DNA of 64,000 bases from CAWFNW01 sp963817405 (GTDB lineage: Bacteria; Actinomycetota; Coriobacteriia; Anaerosomatales; Anaerosomataceae). This document shows positions 16,355 to 23,985 of the stretch, one piece after another. The notes under the pieces are model-generated. The model was given only the letters and a program-made list of their open reading frames with translations. It did not search any database and was not told where the DNA came from. The stretch spans positions 601,462 through 665,461 of the forward strand of contig CAWFNW010000003.1 of assembly GCA_963817405.1 (NCBI GenBank), written 5' to 3'. The first letter of the stretch is position 1. Each line of letters opens with the position of its first letter. The translations under genes and the position numbers were made by a program.

Positions 16355-17476
16355 ATGACACTCCACTCGTTTGACCTCATCGCTTCGGATCCCGGCACCG
16401 GAGCGCGAAGCGGCATCTTCCACACCCTGCACGGTCCCGTGCCAACGCCCGTCTTCATGCCGGTCGGGACCCGGGCCACCGTGAAGGGTCTCGTCCCCGA
16501 CCAGCTGCGCGATCTCGGCGCGCAGATCGTGCTCGCCAACACCTACCACCTCTTCCTGCGACCGGGGAGCGATCTCATCGCTGAGGCTGGCGGTCTGCAC
16601 CGCTTCATGGGCTGGGACCGGGCGATCCTGACCGACTCCGGCGGTTTCCAGATCTTCTCGCTCGCCGACACGCTCAAGCTGGACGACGACGGTGTCACGT
16701 TCAAGAGCATCGTCGACGGCGCGTGGCACCGGTGGACGCCTGAAGGAAACATGTGCGTCCAGGAGGAACTCGGCGCAGACATTGTGATGCAGCTCGACCA
16801 GTGCCCGCCGTATCCGGCCGAAGAGGCACAGGTCGCCGAGGCGGTACGGCGCTCGGCGGCGTGGGCCGCCCGCTGCAGGGTGGCGCACAACCGAGAGGAT
16901 CAGGCGCTCTTCGGCATCGTGCAGGGCGGGGTGTACGGGCATCTTCGCGCGGAGAGCGTCGAGCGGCTCGCTGAGATCGGCTTTCCCGGCTACGGCATCG
17001 GAGGGTACTCCGTGGGGGAGCCCCACGAGCTCATGCTGGAGTCGCTTGGGCCGGTGTGTGCCGCGCTGCCGGCGGACCGGCCCCGATACCTCATGGGCGT
17101 CGGCAACCCCACGACGATCGTCCGGGCCATCGCTCTCGGGATCGACATGTTCGACTGCGTGCTACCCACTCGGACGGCCCGGCTGGGGACCGCGTTCTCG
17201 TCGGAGGGGCGCCTGAATCTGAAGAACGCGCGCTTCGCCCGGGACTTCGGACCGCTCGATGGCGCGTGCACCTGCTCAACGTGCTTGCAGCACTCTCGGG
17301 CGTACCTTCGGCACCTCGTCAATACGAAGGAGATGCTCGGCGCGATCCTCCTCACCATTCACAACCTGCACTTCTTGCTGGATCTGACGGTACAGGCGCG
17401 CTCGGCCATCGAGGCAGGGACGTATGCGGCGTTCGTCGCGGCATGGCTCGACGGACCGGGGGCCGACGACTACTGA
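16355..17476 (+). CDS. tgt: tRNA-guanine transglycosylase
   Basis: A 373-residue TIM-barrel enzyme that swaps guanine 34 of Tyr, His, Asn and Asp tRNAs for preQ1. The catalytic aspartates are in LTDSGGFQIFSL and FDCVLPTR; the zinc site is formed by CTCSTC and a later His. TYHLFLRPG and LMGVGNP are also diagnostic. An in-frame upstream extension was rejected because the ATG at 16355 gives the family N-terminus and sits next to a TAGAAT box. Confidence 0.97.
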   Translation: MTLHSFDLIASDPGTGARSGIFHTLHGPVPTPVFMPVGTRATVKGLVPDQLRDLGAQIVLANTYHLFLRPGSDLIAEAGGLHRFMGWDRAILTDSGGFQIFSLADTLKLDDDGVTFKSIVDGAWHRWTPEGNMCVQEELGADIVMQLDQCPPYPAEEAQVAEAVRRSAAWAARCRVAHNREDQALFGIVQGGVYGHLRAESVERLAEIGFPGYGIGGYSVGEPHELMLESLGPVCAALPADRPRYLMGVGNPTTIVRAIALGIDMFDCVLPTRTARLGTAFSSEGRLNLKNARFARDFGPLDGACTCSTCLQHSRAYLRHLVNTKEMLGAILLTIHNLHFLLDLTVQARSAIEAGTYAAFVAAWLDGPGADDY

Positions 17477-17600
17477 CGTCCCTGAGGCGTTCGCGCGCTT
17501 GCCATTCGGCCCACGTCGAGCCCGCCCCGGGTGCTATCATGGGTACCCGTAAACGCGCCACGCCGGACGGGTGTGCGTCCGGCCATCGACGGAGGTCCCT

Positions 17601-17864
17601 ATGCCCGAGCAGTATGGCTCGCTGTTGTCGTTCGCGGTGCTTGCCCTTGCGTTCTACTTCCTGCTGATCCGTCCGCAGATGCGGCGCCAGAAGGAGCAGC
17701 AGGCGCTCATCAAGTCGCTCGCGGTCGGGGACCGCGTCGTGACGGTCGGCGGCCTCTTCGGCCGCATCGTCGCGCTTGCGGACGACACAGCCGACATCGA
17801 GATCGCTGACGGTGTCGTCGTCACGTACGCTCGCTCGGCTGTGGCGAAGAAGGTCGACGCGTAG
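17601..17864 (+). CDS. yajC: Sec translocon accessory protein YajC
   Basis: An 87-residue protein with one N-terminal membrane helix (LLSFAVLALAFYFLLIRPQ) and the signature PQMRRQKEQQ, followed by a small cytoplasmic domain with VGDRVVTVGGLFG. It joins SecD and SecF in the accessory complex of SecYEG. The ATG follows GGAGG by 5 bases. The order tgt-yajC-secD-secF is widely conserved. Confidence 0.95.
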   Translation: MPEQYGSLLSFAVLALAFYFLLIRPQMRRQKEQQALIKSLAVGDRVVTVGGLFGRIVALADDTADIEIADGVVVTYARSAVAKKVDA

Positions 17865-17949
17865 CTCCTCGCGCGTCAGCGCGGCTCGCCGGCCGCTTTC
17901 AGGTTCGACAACATCGGCAGGGTGGTTTACGCTCCCAAACGCTGTGTCT

Positions 17950-17965
17950 GCGCCCCGGAGGGCGC
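17950..17965 (+). terminator. Short GC-rich stem-loop between yajC and secD
   Basis: GCGCCC (17950-17955) and GGGCGC (17960-17965) pair around CGGA. It may attenuate transcription or stabilise an RNA end. The rest of the 165-base gap holds a weak promoter-like pair, TTCGAC at 17904 and TTACGC at 17927. Confidence 0.35.
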
Positions 17966-18029
17966 TTGACGGCTGCGAGGGACCGATCGGCACGGGATTC
18001 TCGACTCGAAGGGACGGACGGAAGCGAGT

Positions 18030-19334
18030 ATGGACTCCAAGACACGCAACATCGCGGCGATCGTTGCTGTGGTGGCTCTGGTGGTGGTGTCGGCGTGGCT
18101 CTTCCTGCCAGTCGACAAGAAGATCACGCAGGGCCTCGACATCCAAGGAGGACTCTCGGTCATCCTGACCGCAAAGCCCACGGATGCGCAGCCACTCACT
18201 GAGTCAGGCATCGACCGTGCCGAGACGATTCTGACCGAGCGCGTGAATGCGCTCGGGGTCAGCGAGGCGACGGTCCAGCGTCAGGGCGAGAGTTCGTTCC
18301 TGGTGCAGATCCCCGGCATCCGGGACTCCAAGGAAGCACTCAAGGCGCTCGGCTCGACGGGTCGCCTCGACTTCGTCGATCTGCGGAGCATCGAGACGAG
18401 CGCGCAGCTCGAGTACGGCGTCGTGCTTCCCGAGGGGAGCTACGAGGCCACGGCGGTCGTCCTCTCGGGGGCCAATGTGAAGACGGCCGGTGTCACGGTC
18501 GATGAGAGCAACCGCCCCGCGGTGTCGCTCGACTTCGATCCGATCGGACGCGACGCGTGGGCTAAGTACACGACGGCCAACGTCGGGCAGTACGTGGTCA
18601 TCCTTCTCGACAACCAGGTGCAGTCGGTCGCGCAGATTCGCGAGCCGATCACCGACGGACAGACGATCATCTCGGGCTCATTTACGGCCGATGAGGCGAA
18701 GCGCCTCTCGGCGGTGCTCCAAGCCGGTGCGCTGCCGTTCGCGCTCGAGTTCTCGGACTCGCGTTTGGTGAGCGCCACCCTGGGTCAGGACTCGCTCAAC
18801 AAGGGTCTCATCGCCGGCCTCGTCGGCCTGGCGCTCGTGGGCATATTCATGGTGGCCTACTACCGCGGGCTTGGCGTGGTGAGCGCGGCCGCGCTCCTGA
18901 TCTACGGCGCGTTGCTGCTTGGGGTGCTTGCGGTGCTCTCGGCGGTCGGCGCGTTCTCGGTCACGCTGCCGGGCATCGCCGGTATCATCCTGACCATCGG
19001 CGTGGCTGCCGACACCTCGATCCTCATCTTCGAGCGCTTCAAAGAAGAAGTGGAGCTCGGCAAGACATACCGCAGCTCCGCCAAGTCGGGCGTGCGCCAC
19101 GCGATCGGCACAAGTATCGACGCCGACATCGTGACGCTCGTCTCGGCGATCGCCCTCTACGCGCTTGCGCTTGGGCCGGTACGCGGGTTCGCGTTCACGC
19201 TGATCCTCGGTATCGTGCTCGACCTGGTCGTGGCGCTCCTCTTCACGGGCCCGATCGTCAGGCTGCTCGCCGAATCGTGGGTGCCCAAGATGCCCCGCCT
19301 CTTTGGCGTGAAAGGCGGTGAGCACCGTGTCTAA
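18030..19334 (+). CDS. secD: Protein translocase subunit SecD
   Basis: A 434-residue RND-fold membrane protein with six predicted helices: one at the N-terminus and five after residue 260. The periplasmic-side domain lies between them and includes ILTERVNALGVSE and VQIPGI. GLDIQGGLSVIL is the family N-terminal motif; the usual D-x-x-GG is preserved. SecD uses the proton gradient to help pull proteins through SecYEG. secF follows with an overlap. Confidence 0.97.
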   Translation: MDSKTRNIAAIVAVVALVVVSAWLFLPVDKKITQGLDIQGGLSVILTAKPTDAQPLTESGIDRAETILTERVNALGVSEATVQRQGESSFLVQIPGIRDSKEALKALGSTGRLDFVDLRSIETSAQLEYGVVLPEGSYEATAVVLSGANVKTAGVTVDESNRPAVSLDFDPIGRDAWAKYTTANVGQYVVILLDNQVQSVAQIREPITDGQTIISGSFTADEAKRLSAVLQAGALPFALEFSDSRLVSATLGQDSLNKGLIAGLVGLALVGIFMVAYYRGLGVVSAAALLIYGALLLGVLAVLSAVGAFSVTLPGIAGIILTIGVAADTSILIFERFKEEVELGKTYRSSAKSGVRHAIGTSIDADIVTLVSAIALYALALGPVRGFAFTLILGIVLDLVVALLFTGPIVRLLAESWVPKMPRLFGVKGGEHRV

Positions 19335-20250
19335 GCTCCACATCAACTTCCTCGGTGCGCGCCGTATCTTCTTCATCATCTCTGGTGCGCTCGTCGTCGC
19401 GAGCGTGATCGCGCTCGCGACCGTCGGGCTCAACTTCGGTGTTGAGTTCCAAGGCGGCACGATTGCCACGTTCGGCGCCTCGCAGGGCGCCACGGTCGAG
19501 ACGGTGCGGGAAGCGCTCATCGCCGCAGACGTCGCCGATGCGCAGAACGCCACCATCCAGCAGACCGACAACGGCGGGTTCATCGTCCGCACCGCCGAGA
19601 AGGATATCGCTGTCGCGGAGCAGGAGATGGTCGCGGTCGCCGACAAGCTCGGCGTCGCGCAGGCCGACGTGAACGTGACGACCATCGGCGCAGGTTGGGG
19701 CGCAAACGTCACCCGCTCGGCCATCATTGCGCTGATCGTCTCGATGATCGGTGTGCTCGTGTACGTGTCGATCCGTTTCGAGTACAAGATGTCCATAACC
19801 GCGATCATCGCCCTTGTTCACGACGCGCTCGTCGTGCTGGGCATCTACATCATCGCGGGCCGCGAAGTCACGCCGAACACGATCGCCGCGCTCCTGACCA
19901 TCCTCGGGTACTCGCTCTACGACACGATCGTCGTGTTCCACCGCATCCGAGAGAACACGTCGAACGTGGGTAAGCGGAGCTTCATGGAGATGGCGAACGA
20001 CTCGATCAACCAGGTCTTCATGCGGTGGATCAACACGGCGATGACGCAGATCATCCCGGTCATCTGCCTGCTGCTGTTCGGTGGCGAGACGCTCCGCGAC
20101 TTCGCGTTCGCCATGACGTTCGGTCTCATCTCGAGCGCCTACTCATCCGTCTTCCTCGCAAGCCCGCTCTACGCGGTGTGGAAGGAGCGCGAGCCCCGCT
20201 ACCAGGCGCTCAAGAAGAAGTACGAGGGCAGGGTGGCGAAGGCGTCGTAA
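19318..20250 (+). CDS. secF: Protein translocase subunit SecF
   Basis: A 310-residue partner of SecD with the same six-helix plan. GVEFQGGT near residue 45 is the conserved first-loop motif; SLYDTIVVFHRIREN is the helix-4 region with the catalytic acidic residue. Two in-frame GTG starts (19318 and 19327) both overlap the secD end; the first lies closer to an AAAGG site. A strong stem-loop follows, closing the yajC-secDF unit. Confidence 0.96.
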   Translation: MSTVSKLHINFLGARRIFFIISGALVVASVIALATVGLNFGVEFQGGTIATFGASQGATVETVREALIAADVADAQNATIQQTDNGGFIVRTAEKDIAVAEQEMVAVADKLGVAQADVNVTTIGAGWGANVTRSAIIALIVSMIGVLVYVSIRFEYKMSITAIIALVHDALVVLGIYIIAGREVTPNTIAALLTILGYSLYDTIVVFHRIRENTSNVGKRSFMEMANDSINQVFMRWINTAMTQIIPVICLLLFGGETLRDFAFAMTFGLISSAYSSVFLASPLYAVWKEREPRYQALKKKYEGRVAKAS

Positions 20251-20273
20251 GGCGCCCATACACGATGTATCAG

Positions 20274-20307
20274 TCGAGGCCGACGCGCGGGTGCGTGTCG
20301 GCCTCGA
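20274..20307. terminator. Strong stem-loop between secF and the recJ fusion gene
   Basis: TCGAGGCCGAC (20274-20284) and GTCGGCCTCGA (20297-20307) are perfect inverted repeats; the stem extends inward through GCGC/GCGT pairs. It ends 4 bases before the TAGAAT box of the next gene, so it also occupies that promoter's -35 region. Confidence 0.7.
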
Positions 20308-20311
20308 CGAG

Positions 20312-20317
20312 TAGAAT
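20312..20317 (+). promoter_or_regulatory. -10 box of a leaderless promoter for the recJ fusion
   Basis: TAGAAT at 20312-20317, 6 bases before the ATG at 20324, with no ribosome-binding site between. The -35 region falls inside the preceding stem-loop and shows no good match. Confidence 0.5.
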
Positions 20318-20323
20318 GGGCCC

Positions 20324-23300
20324 ATGACGAGCTGCGACAGAAGCGAGTGGACGCCGTTTCGGCCGGATGCCGCGGTCGTCGCTTCGCTCGCCGCGGGGCT
20401 CGGTGTGTCGCAGGTCACGGCTCAGGTCCTCGCTGCGCGCGGCATCGTTTCCGTCGATCAGGCGCGGGCCTTCCTCTCACCATCGCTCACGCGCGACTGG
20501 CCGGACACTGCGGCCATCCCCGGTCTCGCCCAGGCTGCGGCGCGCGTCGCGGCGGCGGTTCGCGTGGGCGAGCGCATCGTCGTCTTCGGTGATTTCGACC
20601 TGGACGGCATCTCGGCCGCGGCGACGGCGACGCTCGGACTGCGTGCGCTCGGCGCCGACGTCACGGCCACCGTGCCGCACCGCTTCCGCGAGGGCTACGG
20701 GCTCACGCCCGCGGCCAACGAGCGTCTCGTCGCCATGCATCCGGATCTCGTGGTGACGGTGGACTGCGGCATCTCAGGCGGGCAGGAGGTCGCGTGGCTG
20801 CGCGCGCGCGGCATCGATGTTGTCGTGACGGACCACCACGAGGCGGGCGAGTGCATGCCTGAAGGTGTGCCCGTCGCCGATCCCAAACTGTCGCCGGACG
20901 GCCCGGAGCTCGCGGGTGCTGGCGTGGCACTGGCACTCATCCGTGCGGTCGGGGAGCTTGTGGGACAGCGTGAGTTGTGGCGCACGCTCACTGATCTCGC
21001 GATGCTCGGCACAGTCTCTGACGTTGTCCCGCTCACCGGCGCCAACCGTGCGCTCGTGGCCGACGGCCTTGCGCGGGCTCGCGAAGGGCGCCGGGTGGGC
21101 ATTACGGCGCTTGCGACCGTGGCCAGCATCGAGGTCGGCGCTCTCTCGGCGGACAAGATCTCCTTCGGGCTTGCCCCACGGCTGAATGCAGCGGGGCGCA
21201 TGGCGGACCCGGGCATCGCGCTTGAGCTTCTGATGACGGAGGACGCGGCCGAGGCCGACGAGCTCGCGCGCGCGCTCGACGAGCACAACCGCCTCAGGCA
21301 GGCTGCCGAGAGCGACCTCATGGACGCCGCACTCGCGGAAGCGGAACAGAGTTTCGCGCCCGGCGACCGGCTCCTCATCGTCGCGGGCGATGGTTGGCAC
21401 GAAGGCGTTCGCGGCATCGTCGCGTCGCGCCTGGTCGGTCGGTTCGGAGTTCCGGCCGTCGTGATCGGGCTCGAGGACGGCATCGCCCAGGGCTCCGGCC
21501 GATCGGTGCCGGGCGTGGATCTCTTTCAGGCGCTCAGCCCTGTCTCCGAGCGCCTCATCCGCTTCGGTGGCCATGCGGCTGCCATTGGTCTCACGCTCGC
21601 CGCAGATCGGCTTCCGGAGGTGCGCTCGGCGCTCATCGACGCACTTGCATCGGTCCCGTCGGACGCTTTCATCAGCCGATTCGATATCGACGCGGTCGTC
21701 CCGCTCGATGGGATCAGCCGCGAGCTCGTCGCCGAGTTGGCGCGGCTCGAACCATTCGGCTTCGCGAACCCGCGCCCGGTGTTGGCCGCGCACGGGGTGT
21801 TCCTCAACGGTCGCCGCGCCGTGGGCAAGACCGGGCAGCACCTCCGCTTCACCGCCTACGACGGTGTCGCCGCGGTGCCCGGTGTCATGTTCCGCTGTCC
21901 GGACACCGCCTCGCTCGTATCGACTGAGTCGGCGGTCGATATCGCGTTCGAGCTCGAGGTCGATGCATGGCGGGGGCAGGAGCGCTTGCAGCTGCTCGCC
22001 CGCGACATCCGGCCTCACGCTATCCCCGAGGCGGCGCCGGCCGCGGACCTCGTCGAGGACCTATTCGGGCACGCGGACGAGATCCTCGCTCGCGAGGAGT
22101 ACGCGGGCATCGGCGAGGCCGACGCGTTCCACACCAAGCTCGCGGGCGTCACCTTCGAGGGACGCCAGTCGGTGCTCGAGGAGCTCAGTCCGGGGACGCC
22201 GCTGCGCATCGAGCGGCAGCCCGACAACGAATTTGACCCCAACGCGTGCGCGCTCTTCGAGCCGTCGGGCAGGCAGGCGGGCTACTTCAACCGTAGGCTG
22301 GCGGCGGTGCTGGCGCCGCTCATCGACGCCGACGTGGAGTACGACGTCAGCGTCACCGAAGTGACCGGCGGCGTCGACGGCGCCGCGCTCGGCGTGAACG
22401 TACTTGTCTCCCGTCACGATGCCGTGGAGTCCGATGCGGAACTTGCCGAGGCAAGCCGGGAGCGCCGCCGGAGCCTCGCCGCGCTCGATCCGGCATCGCT
22501 CGACGCCGCCCTCGTCACGCAGTTCATCGGCGATCGTCCGCTCCACCGCGCGCAGACGGATGCACTCGAGCTGCTCGTCGCAGGTACAAACACGCTCGTC
22601 GTGATGGCCACCGGCCGCGGCAAGTCGCTGATCTTCCACGTCCACGCCGCCCGCCGCGCGATCGCCGAGGGGGTCGCGTCGGTCTTCGTCTACCCGCTTC
22701 GCGCGCTTGTGGCAGATCAGTCATTCCACCTGCAGGAGACGATGTCAGAGATCGGCGTGATTGTTCGTACCCTCACGGGTGAGTCGGCGCCCGGTGCGCG
22801 GGATGAAGTCTTCGAGCAGCTGAGCGCGGGCGAGGTCGACATCGTCCTCACCACGCCGGAGTTCCTCGAGCACCACGCACAGCGGTTCGCCGAGTCCGCT
22901 CGCGTTCGGTTCGTGGTGATCGACGAGGCGCACCATATCGGTCGCTCGGGTGCCAACCACCGCCCGGCGTACCGGCGGCTCGCCGCCGCGCTCGCCACGC
23001 TCGGCGACCCCGAGGTCGTCGCGGTCACCGCCACTGCCGACACGGACACCGCGGTGGCCATCGGCGAGGTACTCGGCATCACCGAGACCGTGCTGGATCC
23101 CACCGTCCGTGACAACCTGCGGGTCGAAGACCGCCGCGCCGCCGCAGACAAGGCCGCGATCGCAGCGGGGCTGGCGGCGCAGGGGGATAAGGTGATCGTG
23201 TACGTGAACGCCCGCGAGACGAGTATCGAGCTCGCAAAGACGCTACGCGCACGCGTTCCGGGGCTGACGCACGCGGTCGCCTTCTACAACGGCGGCATGA

Positions 23301-23971
23301 CCCGCGCCTCGCGCCACGCCGTCGAGCGGGCATTCCGCGACGGCACGCTCCGCGCGATCGTCGCCACGAGCGCGTTCGGCGAGGGCGTCAACATCCCTGA
23401 CATCCGCCACGTGGTGCTCTATCACATGCCCTTCGGGGCGGTGGAGTTCAACCAGATGTGTGGACGTGCGGGCCGCGATGGCGAGCCGGCGCACGTTCAC
23501 CTGCTCTTCGGCCAGCGGGATGCGCGCATCAACCGGGTCATCCTCGAGTCCTCTGCCCCGCCGCGCGATGAGCTTGCGGCGCTCTACGTCGCGCTTCGGG
23601 ACTGCGCAGGAGCCACTGCCGAGCCGATCGAGGTCTCCAACGCCGAGCTCGCCGAGCGGGTCAAAGCGCGCCTGCCCCGCTCTCGGATGACCGAGCGGGG
23701 GGTCTCCGCCGGGCTCGGCGTCTTCCGCGAACTCTCGCTTGTGAGCGGCGAGGGCGCCGGCTCGTACCGCCGGCTGCGACTCCTGCCCGCGCCCGAGACC
23801 AAGCTCGATCTGGCCGCATCAGTGCGCTACGCCGAGGGGCTGCAGGAACAAAGCGAGTTCGAGGCGTTCTGCATGTGGGTCATGGACGCCACTCCGGAGG
23901 AGTTGCTGCATACCTTCAATCGTCCTATCCTGCCGGAACAACCACCGGGCGCCGACCCGGTCGGCGCGTAG
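20324..23971 (+). CDS. recJ: RecJ exonuclease-HIRAN-RecQ-like helicase fusion
   Basis: One unbroken frame of 1215 residues joins three activities. Residues 75-570 are RecJ: the DHH motifs are FGDFDLDG (88-95) and TDHHE (169-173), and the DHHA1 motif is GGHAAAIG (415-422), followed by the OB domain. Residues 603-700 resemble a HIRAN domain (FEGRQ, DNEFDPNACAL, AGYFNRRLA), a module linked to binding DNA ends in helicase-like proteins. Residues 735-1080 form a superfamily 2 helicase close to RecQ: Walker A ATGRGKS (762-768), DEAH (867-870), VTATAD, and motif VI CGRAGRDG (1046-1053). The cysteine cluster of RecQ zinc domains is missing and no HRDC domain is apparent. RecJ is a 5'-3' single-strand exonuclease that works with RecQ in end resection; here both would act in one chain. 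The gene has its own leaderless promoter. Confidence 0.9.
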   Translation: MTSCDRSEWTPFRPDAAVVASLAAGLGVSQVTAQVLAARGIVSVDQARAFLSPSLTRDWPDTAAIPGLAQAAARVAAAVRVGERIVVFGDFDLDGISAAATATLGLRALGADVTATVPHRFREGYGLTPAANERLVAMHPDLVVTVDCGISGGQEVAWLRARGIDVVVTDHHEAGECMPEGVPVADPKLSPDGPELAGAGVALALIRAVGELVGQRELWRTLTDLAMLGTVSDVVPLTGANRALVADGLARAREGRRVGITALATVASIEVGALSADKISFGLAPRLNAAGRMADPGIALELLMTEDAAEADELARALDEHNRLRQAAESDLMDAALAEAEQSFAPGDRLLIVAGDGWHEGVRGIVASRLVGRFGVPAVVIGLEDGIAQGSGRSVPGVDLFQALSPVSERLIRFGGHAAAIGLTLAADRLPEVRSALIDALASVPSDAFISRFDIDAVVPLDGISRELVAELARLEPFGFANPRPVLAAHGVFLNGRRAVGKTGQHLRFTAYDGVAAVPGVMFRCPDTASLVSTESAVDIAFELEVDAWRGQERLQLLARDIRPHAIPEAAPAADLVEDLFGHADEILAREEYAGIGEADAFHTKLAGVTFEGRQSVLEELSPGTPLRIERQPDNEFDPNACALFEPSGRQAGYFNRRLAAVLAPLIDADVEYDVSVTEVTGGVDGAALGVNVLVSRHDAVESDAELAEASRERRRSLAALDPASLDAALVTQFIGDRPLHRAQTDALELLVAGTNTLVVMATGRGKSLIFHVHAARRAIAEGVASVFVYPLRALVADQSFHLQETMSEIGVIVRTLTGESAPGARDEVFEQLSAGEVDIVLTTPEFLEHHAQRFAESARVRFVVIDEAHHIGRSGANHRPAYRRLAAALATLGDPEVVAVTATADTDTAVAIGEVLGITETVLDPTVRDNLRVEDRRAAADKAAIAAGLAAQGDKVIVYVNARETSIELAKTLRARVPGLTHAVAFYNGGMTRASRHAVERAFRDGTLRAIVATSAFGEGVNIPDIRHVVLYHMPFGAVEFNQMCGRAGRDGEPAHVHLLFGQRDARINRVILESSAPPRDELAALYVALRDCAGATAEPIEVSNAELAERVKARLPRSRMTERGVSAGLGVFRELSLVSGEGAGSYRRLRLLPAPETKLDLAASVRYAEGLQEQSEFEAFCMWVMDATPEELLHTFNRPILPEQPPGADPVGA

Positions 23972-23985
23972 GGTCGGAGGAGCAC

